The notes below the pieces were generated by a model. The model saw only the letters and a program-made list of their open reading frames with translations. It did no database searches and had not been told where the DNA came from. This document shows, one piece after another, positions 7,177 through 16,667 of a stretch of DNA of 47,498 bases. Numbering within the stretch: the stretch's first letter is position 1; each line of letters opens with the position of its first letter. Both the position numbers and the translations under genes were made by a program. Origin of the DNA: Bacillus sp. HF117_J1_D (GTDB taxonomy: Bacteria > Bacillota > Bacilli > Bacillales > Bacillaceae_C); the NCBI GenBank assembly GCA_009928435.1, contig JAABNQ010000023.1:1-47498 (forward strand), in the 5' to 3' direction.

Positions 7177-9752
7177 ATATTGTCAACAAACTGACAATCC
7201 GGCATTTGCGGAAAAATAAGCGTCGAACACTTGTCACGATCATTGGAGTGATCATTTCTGTGGCGATGCTTACAGCAGTTGCAACGATTGGCGTTTCTTT
7301 TTTGGATTTAATGAAGAGGCAAGCCATTGCTGATGGAGGAGAATGGCATGTTCTTTATAATGACGTTAATCAAGACCAACTCCAGGCAATAAAGAAAGAT
7401 GAGAATACGAAAAAAATAGTTCTGTCAAAAGAGCTAGGCTACGCTTTATTAAAAGGAAGTAAAAATGAAGATAAGCCTTATCTATTTATCAAACAGTATA
7501 ATCAAGCTGGATTTGAACAATTTCCCATAAAATTAAGTAGTGGAAGATTGCCCAAAACACCAAATGAAATTGTTATTTCAAACGAAATAAACGAGAGTGC
7601 ACAGGTTGATTATAAGATTGGTGATGTTATCAAGCTCGATATTGGCAACAGAATTTCAAATGATCCGGATATTGATGGACCTTTGGATCAATATTATTCT
7701 TTAGAAACAGATGAAAAAGGTGAAATCAATGAAGAACTGAAGGTTACATCAACAAAAGAGTTTACGATAGTCGGTACAATTAAACGCCTGACATCGGAAC
7801 CCATCTGGGGGCCAGGTTATACTGTTATTTCCTATCTTGATGAAGGTTTGTATGGCAAGGAAGAACCTGTAGATGCGACTGTCGTCTTAAAGAGAGTCAC
7901 GAATTCTATATTTGATCATGCAGAAAATTTAGCTAAGAAAAATCACATAGATCATGTTGAAATGAACCATGATTTACTTCATTATTACGGTGCGGTAAAA
8001 AGTGAAGGTATGCGTACAACACTTTATTCATTGACGGCCATTATCATGATCATTATTATTGTTGGTTCGGTGTCATTAATTTATAATGCCTTCGCGATTT
8101 CCGTTTCGGAACGCTCTAGGCATTTGGGGATGCTTTCCAGTGTTGGGGCGACAAAAAAACAAAAGCGAAACTCGGTATTTTTTGAGGGAACTATGATTGG
8201 GTTGATCAGTATTCCCATTGGAATACTAGCTGGGCTTGCTGGAATGTGGGTTACATTCTTACTACTCAATTCCATTATTCAAGGGGCCTTGGAAATAACT
8301 GAAAGGTTAAAAGTGACCGTAACGCCAGGTTCTATGCTTTTAGCTGTCCTGGTTTCGATCATTACCATTTTCATATCTACTTATATTCCTGCCAGGAGAG
8401 CTTCACGTATTTCTGCTATTGACGCGATTCGTCAATCAACTGATGTAAAGCTAACGAGAAAAGCAGTAAAGACCTCCAAAATAGTTCGTAAATTATTTGG
8501 AATCGAAGCTGAAATTGGCTTGAAAAATCTAAAAAGAAATAGGCGTAGATATCAAGCAACTGTTTTTTCACTTGTGATCAGTATAATGCTTTTCTTATCT
8601 GTCTCCTTTTTTACAGCCAATTTGAAAAAATCATTAGCGCTTTCTCAGGACGGACAAAACTATGACATCGAGATGGGGATAGAACAAGGGAGAGACGACC
8701 AGCTGGTCAACTCGATTTTATCGACTGATGAAATAACAAAATATACGATGATTTCGCAGGCACAATATGCTCAATCATGGATAGAAAAAGATGCGGTGTC
8801 TGATGTACTGCGTCAATTCGAAGGCTTCAATAGTGAACTTGTTAAAGGAAAATATCCTTATCAAGTATGTCTTTATGCGCTTGATGATAAAAGCTTAAAA
8901 GCATATGCAAAGGAAGCAGGCGCAGATTACAATGAACTTCAAGCCGGCTTAAACGCAATCGTGATTGATAAAATTCGGTATGAAGATGAAGAAGCAGGAA
9001 AATATGTTGAAACAAAAGCTATTCGTACAAAGGTTGGAGAGAAGATTAAATTATATTCCGATCATCCAGAGGATGAGAAACAAGAGTATATGAATGAATT
9101 GACTGTTTCGGCATTAACAGATCAGCTTCCTTTGGGAGTAATTCCAGAGGGTCCCGGCAGCTTGAATATTGTTATATCTGAAACAGCTCTAGATCAATTG
9201 GGCATTTCGGCAGACGAAAATCGCCAGTTGTATATAAATAGCACGGATCCACTTAAGACCCAGCAACAAATAGAGGAAATGGAAGAAGTAAAACATTTCA
9301 TTCATAATGTGTATCAAAGTCGCCAGCAGGATAAACAAATGGTGATGATCATGTCGGTCTTTACGTATGGATTTATCGTGTTGATTACGGCTATTTCGAT
9401 TGCAAATATTTTAAATACCATTTTGACGAGCATTTCTTTAAGAAAACGCGAATTTGCTATGCTCAAATCGGTGGGAATGACGCCAAAAGGTTTTAATAAA
9501 ATGATCAACTATGAAAGTATTTTTTATGGAATCAAAGCATTAATGTATGGACTTCCTTTAAGTCTTATATGTATGTTACTTATCCATAAGGCCCTGATGA
9601 ATTCGTTTAGTTATAGTTTCTCACTACCGTGGATGAGCATTTTCTATGTGACGATAGCCGTTTTTATCATCGTCGGTATGTCTATGCTTTATTCGAGTGC
9701 GAAGGTAAAAAAGGAAAACATCATCGATGCGTTGAAACAAGAAAATATCTAG
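7173..9752 (+). CDS. FtsX-domain ABC transporter permease with two extracellular domains
   Basis: This is an 859-residue membrane protein. Predicted order: TM1 (19-45), extracellular domain (47-275), TM2-4 (287-410), basic linker, TM5 (464-486), second extracellular domain (487-715), TM6-8 (722-846). Each half carries the FtsX/MacB_PCD stretch (for example HLGMLSSVGATKKQ and REFAMLKSVGMTPKG). It is a fused double-FtsX permease with 8 helices, unlike the 10-helix, single-domain BceB. Such mechanotransmission transporters use ATP to act on substrates outside the membrane (lipoproteins, peptides, hydrolases). The substrate is not visible from sequence. Confidence 0.9.
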   Translation: MNIVNKLTIRHLRKNKRRTLVTIIGVIISVAMLTAVATIGVSFLDLMKRQAIADGGEWHVLYNDVNQDQLQAIKKDENTKKIVLSKELGYALLKGSKNEDKPYLFIKQYNQAGFEQFPIKLSSGRLPKTPNEIVISNEINESAQVDYKIGDVIKLDIGNRISNDPDIDGPLDQYYSLETDEKGEINEELKVTSTKEFTIVGTIKRLTSEPIWGPGYTVISYLDEGLYGKEEPVDATVVLKRVTNSIFDHAENLAKKNHIDHVEMNHDLLHYYGAVKSEGMRTTLYSLTAIIMIIIIVGSVSLIYNAFAISVSERSRHLGMLSSVGATKKQKRNSVFFEGTMIGLISIPIGILAGLAGMWVTFLLLNSIIQGALEITERLKVTVTPGSMLLAVLVSIITIFISTYIPARRASRISAIDAIRQSTDVKLTRKAVKTSKIVRKLFGIEAEIGLKNLKRNRRRYQATVFSLVISIMLFLSVSFFTANLKKSLALSQDGQNYDIEMGIEQGRDDQLVNSILSTDEITKYTMISQAQYAQSWIEKDAVSDVLRQFEGFNSELVKGKYPYQVCLYALDDKSLKAYAKEAGADYNELQAGLNAIVIDKIRYEDEEAGKYVETKAIRTKVGEKIKLYSDHPEDEKQEYMNELTVSALTDQLPLGVIPEGPGSLNIVISETALDQLGISADENRQLYINSTDPLKTQQQIEEMEEVKHFIHNVYQSRQQDKQMVMIMSVFTYGFIVLITAISIANILNTILTSISLRKREFAMLKSVGMTPKGFNKMINYESIFYGIKALMYGLPLSLICMLLIHKALMNSFSYSFSLPWMSIFYVTIAVFIIVGMSMLYSSAKVKKENIIDALKQENI

Positions 9753-9791
9753 TTAAGAATATTAAAACCCTAAGTTAACGAATGACAGAAG

Positions 9792-9820
9792 TCCCAATCA
9801 AATGGTTGGGATTTTCTTTT
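9792..9820 (+). terminator. Intrinsic terminator after the ABC permease
   Basis: TCCCAATC and GGTTGGGA form a short stem followed by ATTTTCTTTTT. The rest of the gap to 10018 shows no gene. Confidence 0.65.
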
Positions 9821-10017
9821 TCCATCTTTTTCACCGGATCATTTCACGTTGTGTCTGTCAGTGGTTAAACAGCAATCGACTAGTGAAAAACGTTCATTTG
9901 AAAGATTGGTTTTGACAGTGATAGACATAATAGGTAATAATTAAGATTGTAAAATCAACTGAATTAAGTTCGGAGGAAAATTTTTTAGACAGTGAATTGG
10001 AGTCGTGAGAATTTTTT

Positions 10018-10833
10018 ATGAAAAAAATAGCAAATATCACCATGATCGCACTCTTGCTTGGCGGTTGCCAATGGAATCAATTTTTGGACGAGAGCAAGGA
10101 GCAACAAAAGCCGGGCGACTTTTCTGAAAAGAGTCAAACAGGAGAAAATCAGCGCACAAATGATGTGAATGAACAAGCGGATCCTGAATTAGCCTTAGAG
10201 GCCGCCTATTTCAATGAAATTGTTGAGGTAGATGGCAGGAAAGAAATTGTGAACGCTAGTAATATTTTGGCCTTGGTCAATAAAACCTATGCGTTGCCGA
10301 GTGATTATGCGCCTGAGGATTTGATTCGGCCGAAAGTGGATTTTTCCTTTGGGGATCAGGATATTGAAAAGAGCTATCTAAGAAAAGAAGCCGCGAGGGC
10401 ATTGGAAAAAATGTTTGAAGCTGCCAAGAAAGATGGCATACAGTTATATGCTTCATCCGGGTATCGTTCCTATGATCGCCAAAAAGAGGTTTTCCAGGTC
10501 GAAACGGCAAGATCCGGTGAGAAAAAAGCAACGGAGGCAGTTGCTATTCCTGGAAGCAGTGAACACCAGACGGGACTCGCGATGGATATTACGAGTGAAT
10601 CTGTTCAATACTATCTGGTTGAAGAACTGGAACAAAAGCCTGAAGGCAAATGGTTAAGGGAAAATGCCCATCACTATGGATTTATCTTACGATATATGAA
10701 AGGGAAGGAAGATATAACGGGATATCAGTATGAACCATGGCATTTCAGATATGTAGGAGTAAAAGCGGCAAAAATCATCTATGAACGCGATTGGACATTG
10801 GAAGAGTATTTTGAGCATGTATCAAAAATTTAA
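10018..10833 (+). CDS. VanY-type D,D/L,D-carboxypeptidase lipoprotein (YodJ/LdcB-like)
   Basis: The 271-residue protein starts with a lipoprotein signal peptide ending in the lipobox LLGGC (Cys17), then a polar, Gln/Glu-rich linker, then a VanY/peptidase M15B domain (about 95-271). Zinc and catalytic residues are visible: SEHQTGLAMDI supplies His183 and Asp190, and YEPWHFRYVG supplies Glu239 and His242. It would trim the terminal residue of peptidoglycan stem peptides outside the membrane. The following CtpA protease matches the yodJ/ctpA neighbourhood as I recall it from B. subtilis, supporting orthology to YodJ. Confidence 0.9.
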   Translation: MKKIANITMIALLLGGCQWNQFLDESKEQQKPGDFSEKSQTGENQRTNDVNEQADPELALEAAYFNEIVEVDGRKEIVNASNILALVNKTYALPSDYAPEDLIRPKVDFSFGDQDIEKSYLRKEAARALEKMFEAAKKDGIQLYASSGYRSYDRQKEVFQVETARSGEKKATEAVAIPGSSEHQTGLAMDITSESVQYYLVEELEQKPEGKWLRENAHHYGFILRYMKGKEDITGYQYEPWHFRYVGVKAAKIIYERDWTLEEYFEHVSKI

Positions 10834-10865
10834 AAACTTTGCCTGAAAGATGGCAAAGTTTTTTT
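10832..10865 (+). terminator. Intrinsic terminator after the carboxypeptidase
   Basis: AAAAACTTTGCC pairs with GGCAAAGTTTTT around an 8-nt loop and ends in seven T, directly overlapping the end of the gene. Confidence 0.9.
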
Positions 10866-11068
10866 AAATCATTCAAACAGCTGCAGAAACGAAAAGGATG
10901 GAAAAAGGTTGAGAGGTTTGTTGTTACTGATTTGACGATTTGTCAGCGTCTTGGATATTTTACAAAATTCCATACTCCATTATGCTTTTACTCGCTATGT
11001 AAAACTGGTAGAATAAAGGGGTTGGATAAACTTACAGTTGATTGAATATGCAAAGATGAGCTGAAGTG

Positions 11069-12550
11069 ATGAAAGTGGTGAAACGGATGGAAGAAGATCA
11101 AAATAATAGAGAAGATATTCCGCAGCATGGCGGATTTATCAAAATGAAGAAATTCAAGTTTGTCATGTTAATTTTTCTGACCGTATTCTTAACAGCGGGT
11201 GTAACCATTTTGGCCCTCTCATTTGGCGATGAAAAAGCAGTAAATGTTGGTGTGCAGGAAAGATCCGAGTTTAATAAATTATACGACACATACGATAAAT
11301 TAAAGAAAAGCTATTTCCAGGATATAAAGGAAGACAAACTGATTGATGGTGCAATTGATGGAATGGTGAAAGCGCTGGATGATCCATATTCCGATTATAT
11401 GACGAAAGAAGAAAGTAAGGTTTTTGAAGAAAGCATCACCTCTTCATTTGAAGGAATTGGTGCTGAGATCCAGGAAAAAAATGGTGCCATCGTCGTTGTT
11501 TCCCCCATTAAAGGGTCCCCAGCGGAAAAAGCAGGAATCAAACCAAATGATAAAGTGACTGAAGTGGATGGGAAAAGTGTCTCAGGCATGAGCGCCAACG
11601 AAGCGGTTCTGCTGATCAGAGGTGAAAAAGGCACGAAAGTGACTCTGACGATTGAACGCAAAGAAGGGGAAGAACCAGAAAAGGTTACAATTACACGTGA
11701 TGAAATTCCAATCAATACTGTTTATCCTGAAATGTTGGATAATGGAGTAGCCAAAATTCAAATTACGAGTTTTTCCAGCCATACGGATAAAGACTTGAAT
11801 GAAGCCTTAAAAGAAATGGAAGACAAGGGAATGAAGTCCTTGGTGCTTGATTTGCGTAAAAATCCAGGAGGATTGCTGGATCAGGCAATCAACATTTCCA
11901 ATCTGTTTGTTCCAAAAGGAGAAAAGTTATTCCAGGTCGCCTATAGGAACGGAAAAGTGGAAGAATACGTTGCAAAAGATGGTAAAAAAATTACCGTTCC
12001 GACCGTTGTACTGGTTGACGAGGGCAGCGCCAGCGCTTCTGAAATTCTCGCTGCTGCTGTGAGTGAATCTGCGGGTATTCCACTTGTTGGAGAAAAAACC
12101 TTTGGTAAAGGGACTGTGCAAACAACCGATAAATTCCAAGACGGTTCCAATATCAAATATACTATGGCAAAATGGCTGACTCCTGAAGGCAATTGGATTA
12201 ATGAAAAAGGAATCCAGCCAGATAAAAAGGTGGCCATGCCTAAATATGCTTCACTGTCTTACATCGATCCAGATCACAAATTGAAAGTGGATGCAGCATC
12301 GTCTGAAGTGAAAACAGCCGAGCAAATATTGAAAGAGCTAGGGTATGATCCGGGCAAGGTGGATTCTTACTATGACGAAGACACTAAACAAGCAGTAATG
12401 GAGTTCCAACAAGATGAAAAGCTTGAAACAACTGGTGAATTGTCCGGTGATACAACGATCGCGCTTATGAATAAAATCCGCGAACACCTGTTGGAAAACG
12501 ATCCACAAGTGAAAGAAGCAGTTAACATGTTGTCCAAAGAGAAAAAATAA
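11069..12550 (+). CDS. ctpA: Carboxy-terminal processing protease, S41 family
   Basis: About 493 residues. A short cytoplasmic tail and one membrane anchor (FVMLIFLTVFLTAGVTILA) are followed by a PDZ domain (about 105-190, including SPAEKAGIKPND). The S41 catalytic domain has the nucleophile motif GSASASEI and the general-base Lys in GEKTFGKGTVQ. A peptidoglycan-binding-1 domain lies at the C-terminus (AEQILKELGYDPGKVDSYYD onward). The active site faces outward and degrades or trims secreted and membrane proteins. ATG 11069 is used; GTG 11066, ATG 11087 and ATG 11144 are alternatives because no start has a strong ribosome binding site. Confidence 0.92.
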   Translation: MKVVKRMEEDQNNREDIPQHGGFIKMKKFKFVMLIFLTVFLTAGVTILALSFGDEKAVNVGVQERSEFNKLYDTYDKLKKSYFQDIKEDKLIDGAIDGMVKALDDPYSDYMTKEESKVFEESITSSFEGIGAEIQEKNGAIVVVSPIKGSPAEKAGIKPNDKVTEVDGKSVSGMSANEAVLLIRGEKGTKVTLTIERKEGEEPEKVTITRDEIPINTVYPEMLDNGVAKIQITSFSSHTDKDLNEALKEMEDKGMKSLVLDLRKNPGGLLDQAINISNLFVPKGEKLFQVAYRNGKVEEYVAKDGKKITVPTVVLVDEGSASASEILAAAVSESAGIPLVGEKTFGKGTVQTTDKFQDGSNIKYTMAKWLTPEGNWINEKGIQPDKKVAMPKYASLSYIDPDHKLKVDAASSEVKTAEQILKELGYDPGKVDSYYDEDTKQAVMEFQQDEKLETTGELSGDTTIALMNKIREHLLENDPQVKEAVNMLSKEKK

Positions 12551-12570
12551 ATACGATATGTCCGGAATCA

Positions 12571-12609
12571 AAAAAGAACTCCTTGGATTTTTTACAGGGA
12601 GTTCTTTTT
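12571..12609. terminator. Terminator between ctpA and the convergent zinc-ribbon gene
   Basis: AAAGAACTCC and GGGAGTTCTTT form a strong stem with T and A runs on the two sides, so it could serve ctpA and the convergent gene. Confidence 0.85.
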
Positions 12610-12666
12610 CTATAAGCAAGGTTGATGCAGAATTCATGAGCGTGGCTTGTTTCTTGTTCAAATCGA

Positions 12667-12909
12667 TCATTGTTCACCATATTTCGCGAAAGTTTTTTCA
12701 TCCTCAATTAAGCCACATGAACCGCATTGTATCCTTCTTTCAGGGCCGTTATAATGTGCGTGAAATGGGCCTGCCTCCTCCATAGAGTCATACTTTTCTA
12801 CAACTTCACCCGTATCAGGATTCAATTTTACTGCAGAAACGACTTGTTCAACGATATTGAACCGTGTTCGGTTTGTTTTGCAGTTTGGACAGCGATATTT
12901 TGTGCTCAT
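12667..12909 (-). CDS. Small zinc-ribbon protein
   Basis: This 80-residue protein begins MSTKYRCPNCKTNRTRF and carries two knuckles, CPNC near the N-terminus and CGSC near the C-terminus, that can bind one zinc ion. The start is set by a perfect AAAGGAGG about 8 nt before the ATG; the longer upstream frame has no translation signal. Between the knuckles is an acidic stretch (LNPDTGEVVEKYDSMEEAG). Small zinc ribbons like this usually bind nucleic acid or another protein. I do not recognise a named family, and the neighbours give no function. Confidence 0.8.
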   Translation of the reverse strand: MSTKYRCPNCKTNRTRFNIVEQVVSAVKLNPDTGEVVEKYDSMEEAGPFHAHYNGPERRIQCGSCGLIEDEKTFAKYGEQ

Positions 12910-13264
12910 AATGACCTCCTTTTTATTAAAATAACCAAGCATTACTGATTTTAGTAAAAAAATTAATATTGCTTTCATGACGCTCATAATTGAAACAACA
13001 TCGTAATAAATGTTACAAACTGTGCCTGTTTCAACATTTGTCAACCGTGAATATATAGAAAGTTTTAACTGCCAATACAGGATTTTTCCAGCATTGGCAA
13101 TGTAAGTTATTTCTCTTTCTCTTAAAATATCGCATAATATCAATCTTCCGCTCTATGAATGGATGTAAGGAAAAATATGCTTTGAAATTGGAATTTCCTC
13201 CCGCAAATATTACAAAAACCCTATGATACTATGAAAACAGAAAAAAACAGGGAGGAAAAATGAA
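12910..13264. other. Intergenic region between divergent genes
   Basis: It should hold the promoters of the zinc-ribbon gene (minus) and the CAP-domain gene (plus). A TTACAA hexamer near 13210 and a clear AGGGAGGAAAA ribosome binding site at about 13250 serve the plus-strand gene, but no convincing paired -10 box was found. No coding sequence is seen. Confidence 0.4.
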
Positions 13265-13966
13265 ATGAAAAAATCCATTATTTCTACAGTAGCTGCGTTG
13301 GGAATTTTAGCTGCACCCATAGCGGGACAAGCCAGCGCAGCGCAGCCAGACAAAGTTCAAGCTAATGTAAAGGTGTATTATTATCAAGCTGGAGATTTTC
13401 AAAACTTTAATGATTGGTGCAAGCAATTTGCATCTAAAAGTCCTAATTGGAATCATAATACTCAAAACAATAAAGGCAAGCAGCCAGCATCTGAACAAGT
13501 CGAAAAACCAGCTGAAAAACCGGCACCTACAAACCCACAGGAGTCTCAAAAAGGGGAGAAAAAGCCGGCGGAGCAGCAAAATAGCCAGTTGAGCCAATAT
13601 GAGCAAAAAGTAGTTGAATTGACTAATGCGGAAAGAGCAAAAAATGGACTTGCTCCACTTAAAGTCGATGCAGAATTAAGCAAAGTGGCTCGGGAAAAAT
13701 CCAGAGACATGTCTGCAAACAACTACTTTGATCATAACAGCCTAACATACGGATCACCATTTGATATGATGAAAAAATTCGGTATCAGCTACCGTGCTGC
13801 AGGTGAGAACATTGCACAAGGACAGCGCACACCTGAGGAAGTTGTTAACGCATGGATGAACAGCTCTGGTCACCGTGAAAACATCATGAGCAAAGATTTC
13901 ACTCATATCGGTGTGGGATATGTAGCAGAAGGAAATTACTGGACACAACAATTCATCGGAAAATAA
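13265..13966 (+). CDS. Secreted CAP/SCP-domain protein (YkwD-like)
   Basis: The 233-residue protein has a signal peptide (residues 1-25, cleavage near AGQASA-A), a Tyr-rich short N-terminal region and a Pro/Lys/Glu/Gln-rich linker (about 70-115). A C-terminal CAP domain (about 118-233) has the conserved NAERAKNGL, FDHNS, AGENIAQG and SGHRENIM motifs. The His/Glu pairs of the CAP cavity are present. Bacillus homologues are secreted and some sit in the spore or cell wall; biochemical activity of the bacterial family is poorly defined. It is a single-gene unit with its own strong ribosome binding site. Confidence 0.9.
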   Translation: MKKSIISTVAALGILAAPIAGQASAAQPDKVQANVKVYYYQAGDFQNFNDWCKQFASKSPNWNHNTQNNKGKQPASEQVEKPAEKPAPTNPQESQKGEKKPAEQQNSQLSQYEQKVVELTNAERAKNGLAPLKVDAELSKVAREKSRDMSANNYFDHNSLTYGSPFDMMKKFGISYRAAGENIAQGQRTPEEVVNAWMNSSGHRENIMSKDFTHIGVGYVAEGNYWTQQFIGK

Positions 13967-13994
13967 TAAAGGTGGAACCGTTTAAAAGTTCCTA

Positions 13995-14409
13995 AATCAA
14001 AACCACCAGTGTGAACTGGTGGTTTGCTCTGCGGCTGAAAGCCTCTCTTACCGGTCTCGGCCTAAAAGGCCCACTGAAAGGGTTTCCCTTCTGCACCACA
14101 TTCACACACCAATTCTAAAGAATTTCTTTATTTCTTTCGATTTTTCTCCCCCGTAAATGGGTCAAATTCTTCGAACAACGTTAACTGATCGGCCATATAG
14201 TCTTCTCTTAGCTGATTTCTAATATATTCTTGTATTTTTTTCTTATTTCTGCCCACTGTATCGACGTAGAAGCCTCGACACCAGAATTTCCGATTCCCAT
14301 ATCGATATTTCAAATGTGCATGTCGATCAAATATCATCAGGCTGCTTTTCCCTTTTAAGTAACCCATGAATTGATATACACTTAATTTGGATGGGATACT
14401 AACTAACAG
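13995..14409 (-). mobile_element. IS200-type element, truncated (right end plus half of tnpA)
   Basis: The sequence downstream of the tnpA fragment carries a perfect 11-bp hairpin (AAACCACCAGT-gtga-ACTGGTGGTTT, 14000-14025) and further stems (GGCCTAAAAGGCC, GAAAGGGTTTCCC) like the structured end of Bacillus IS200 elements. The left half of the element is missing: at about 14409 the sequence changes abruptly to a purine-permease gene. It cannot transpose by itself. Confidence 0.75.
14128..14409 (-). pseudogene. tnpA: IS200 transposase TnpA (Y1 family), C-terminal fragment
   Basis: The frame reads continuously from LLVSIPSKLSVYQFMGYLKG to the stop at 14128. It includes the motif with the nucleophile tyrosine (FWCRGFYVDTVG) and the closing QLTLFEEFDPFTG. 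The N-terminal half, with the HUH metal-binding motif (HIHML in relatives), is missing beyond about 14409. Full-length IS200 TnpA is about 130-155 residues; 93 codons remain. Without the HUH residues it should be inactive. Confidence 0.85.
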
Positions 14410-15612
14410 GCTTTCTTTACAGTAGCTTATATAATAATAGTAAATGCTTCTATTTTAGGCGATGCAGGGATGAGCCACGGAGCATCTATCCTTGCTACCG
14501 TATTGACCTGTTTCATCAGTTGTATATTAATTGGAGTCTGGGCAAATTCCCCACTGGTTATTATGCCAGGAATGGGCGAAACTATACTTTTCTCTTATAC
14601 AATTGTTCTTTCTCTTGGATTTACTTGGCAGGAGGCACTAGCAATCGTTTTTGTCTCCGGAGTTATATTTACTGTAGTATCGTTTACTCCCTTTGCGAAT
14701 ACTTTGACCAATTCAATACCTAGCTCATTGAAACATGGTATAACTGTTGGTATTGGACTTTTTATAACCTTTATAGGTCTTCAAAAAGGGGGATTAATTG
14801 TAGCAAATGAGGAGACAATTATTGGCTTAGGAGACATAACTAATATAACTGTGTTACTCACCATAATAACACTTATCCTAGCCGTTGTTCTTTTTGTTTA
14901 TAACGTCAAAGGCGGCTTCCTGATTAGTTTAGTCATTGGTACATGTATAGCCCTACCGTTTGGTCTTACGAAGATAGACTATTCTTATAACATTGGTTCT
15001 TTATTTACAGACTACCAAAACGTGTTTGGTGCTTTTTCATTTGAAAGGGTCTTTAGTTTTCCATTTTGGACAGCCGTATTTTCACTGACAATGATTTTAT
15101 TGTTTCAAAACTTAGGTATGATTCAAAGTTTTGAAAAAGATGATAAGAAGTTCAAGCTTAGCTATCAAGCAACTGGAGCCTCGAATGTTTTAGCAGGAGT
15201 ATTTGGAACAAGCCCAACGGTGGCTGCCCTAGAAAGTGCTGTTGGAATTACGGAAGGTGCGAGAACTGGTTTGTCTTCTGTGGTTGTAGGGGTACTCTTC
15301 TTGACTTCTATAATTTTCATGCCAATTATAAACATCATACCAGATAACGCAGTTGCCCCTATATTAATAATTATTGGAAGCTTAATGCTACAAAGCATAA
15401 AGGAAATTAATTTCGAAGATTTTTCTGACTACCTACCAGCGTTTCTTATTGTTATTATGACACCATTAACATATAATATCGCCGATGGGATAGCATTTGG
15501 GTTTATTTCATATCCAATAATAAAAGTCTTATGTGGAAAAGCTAAGGAATTAAACACAACTATATGTGCAATCGGAGCACTATTCGTTCTAAACTATTTA
15601 TTTTTGACCTGA
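14410..15612 (+). pseudogene. NCS2-family purine/xanthine permease (AzgA/PbuG-like), 5'-truncated
   Basis: The frame is open from just after a TAA at 14404 and reads AFFTVAYIIIVNASILGDAG before the ATG at 14470, matching the end of TM1 of AzgA-type permeases. Conserved later features include the PGMGETILFSY segment after TM3, IPSSLKHGITVGIGLFITFI, and GTSPTVAALESAVGITEGARTG in the substrate region. Family members are about 430-450 residues; about 400 codons remain and the true start, promoter and first helix are gone. The break coincides with the break in IS200 tnpA. Non-function is likely, although the ATG at 14470 could give a product lacking TM1. Confidence 0.8.
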
Positions 15613-15668
15613 GAAACTTTCAACACTAACTTTTTCGGGTTAAAGGGCACTTTTCTAGGGTAACGAAA

Positions 15669-15709
15669 AAGCCCAATTTCTCAGCATTAAAATGAGAAAT
15701 TGGGCTTTT
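15669..15709 (+). terminator. Intrinsic terminator after the permease fragment
   Basis: AAGCCCAATTTCTC and GAGAAATTGGGCTT form a perfect 14-bp stem followed by T residues. Confidence 0.9.
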
Positions 15710-16194
15710 CAATATTGCAATTTCTTTAAGGTTGTAAATCGGCGTTTTCCATATGTTACCCCTCTTTTAGGTTAAGCCTTAATTAGCTACAAGTTTTGCC
15801 AAAGTGTTGGCAGTACTCCATATAATGGTCCTGTTTTGGTAAAAGGTTGTACCAACTAGCGTTTAGAAAAGAACACATTTACGAACAACTCATAGCCCAC
15901 GATAATTATTAATTTATTAAAATTTCAAGTTCGTAAACATCGTAAAAACACCACGTGGGAATGGGTGAACTGCCAAGAGAAATGATTGTTTGCCTTGACG
16001 AACTTGAGTGGAATGGCGGGATAAACAAGAGGAATCAAGAAATAAATATTCCAGATGAACACATTACATATGATACGTTTGATGAAATTTTGGGTTGAAT
16101 AAACAACGACTACAACTGTTACATGGGAAATAAAAAAATCTGTTTCAAGGAATTAATCGAAATATGTGCTACAATTTTTCATTGAGGTGATAGC
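15710..16194. other. Degraded intergenic region with gene debris
   Basis: No intact gene is present. On the minus strand a frame ending at about 15779 reads FYQNRTIIWSTANTLAKL then VAN and stop, like the end of a lost gene. On the plus strand 15961-16098 is an unbroken 45-codon stretch (MGELPREMIVCLDELEWNG and onward) with no good ribosome binding site. I recognise neither family. With the broken genes on both sides this reads as rearrangement debris. Confidence 0.4.
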
Positions 16195-16416
16195 ATGGAA
16201 ATTTGCGGAGTCAAATTCACAGATGAAAAAGAATATGAAGCCGTAAAATATGCCATTGATACATTAGAAATGGAAGGGTTAAAGCCGACACATGATCGTG
16301 TCAAAGGAATAAAAGAATTAGTTAGGGGTAATATAACTCCAAGTGATATTAAGAAAAAATATGAATTCAAAGACCTCCATCAGACGCCTAAGACGCGACC
16401 CTTTCTTCCAGTATGA
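16195..16416 (+). pseudogene. Small VbhA-antitoxin-like ORF, 3' end lost
   Basis: After GAGGTGATAGC, the first 60 or so residues (MEICGVKFTDEKEYEAVKYA to KKKYEFKD) look genuine: amphipathic helices ending in a GNITPSDIKKKYE-type segment. This is reminiscent of VbhA-like antitoxins that pair with Fic toxins; the resemblance is by eye only. The last 13 residues (from about 16376) come from unrelated sequence, and another frame becomes transposase-like from the same point, so the gene appears cut there. No Fic gene follows. It may be the surviving head of a lost toxin-antitoxin pair. Confidence 0.4.
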
Positions 16417-16667
16417 CTGCGGCTTTCTTCATTCTGATCAAGTCCCATCTGAGGCTTCCTATTCCAAAATGATTGCAATCCACAGGGTTCGATGGAAATT
16501 TCGCGCCGACGTGTGTCCTGGAATACACCTACCGCTACGACAGCTTCGATCCAAAGTACAAAACCTTTTCGGGTTCAACAATGTCCGTCACCAATTGGGA
16601 AGAAAGTAAAACTTTCCTCCCAATTGGTGACGCTTGTTTATAATGCCTCCAGACTGGCAACAGATCG
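16376..16667 (+). pseudogene. Broken DDE-type transposase remnant
   Basis: Two pieces in different frames look like one transposase. The first is RRLRRDPFFQYDCGFLHSDQ then VPSEASYSKMI (about 16390-16475), resembling the N-terminal region of IS1182/IS5-like transposases. The second is FDGNFAPTCVLEYTYRYDSF and onward (about 16489-16640). The middle of the gene is missing and the frame is shifted. Family assignment is from memory of such proteins and should be treated as tentative. Confidence 0.45.
16585..16631. repeat. 47-nt near-perfect hairpin
   Basis: CGTCACCAATTGGGA (16585-16599) is the exact reverse complement of the sequence at 16617-16631. Inside it, GAAAG and CTTTC also pair, so 20 of 21 positions match around a 5-nt loop. 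There is no T run on the plus side. It lies inside the transposase remnant and the PucR-type regulator gene reads convergently toward it. Confidence 0.8.
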
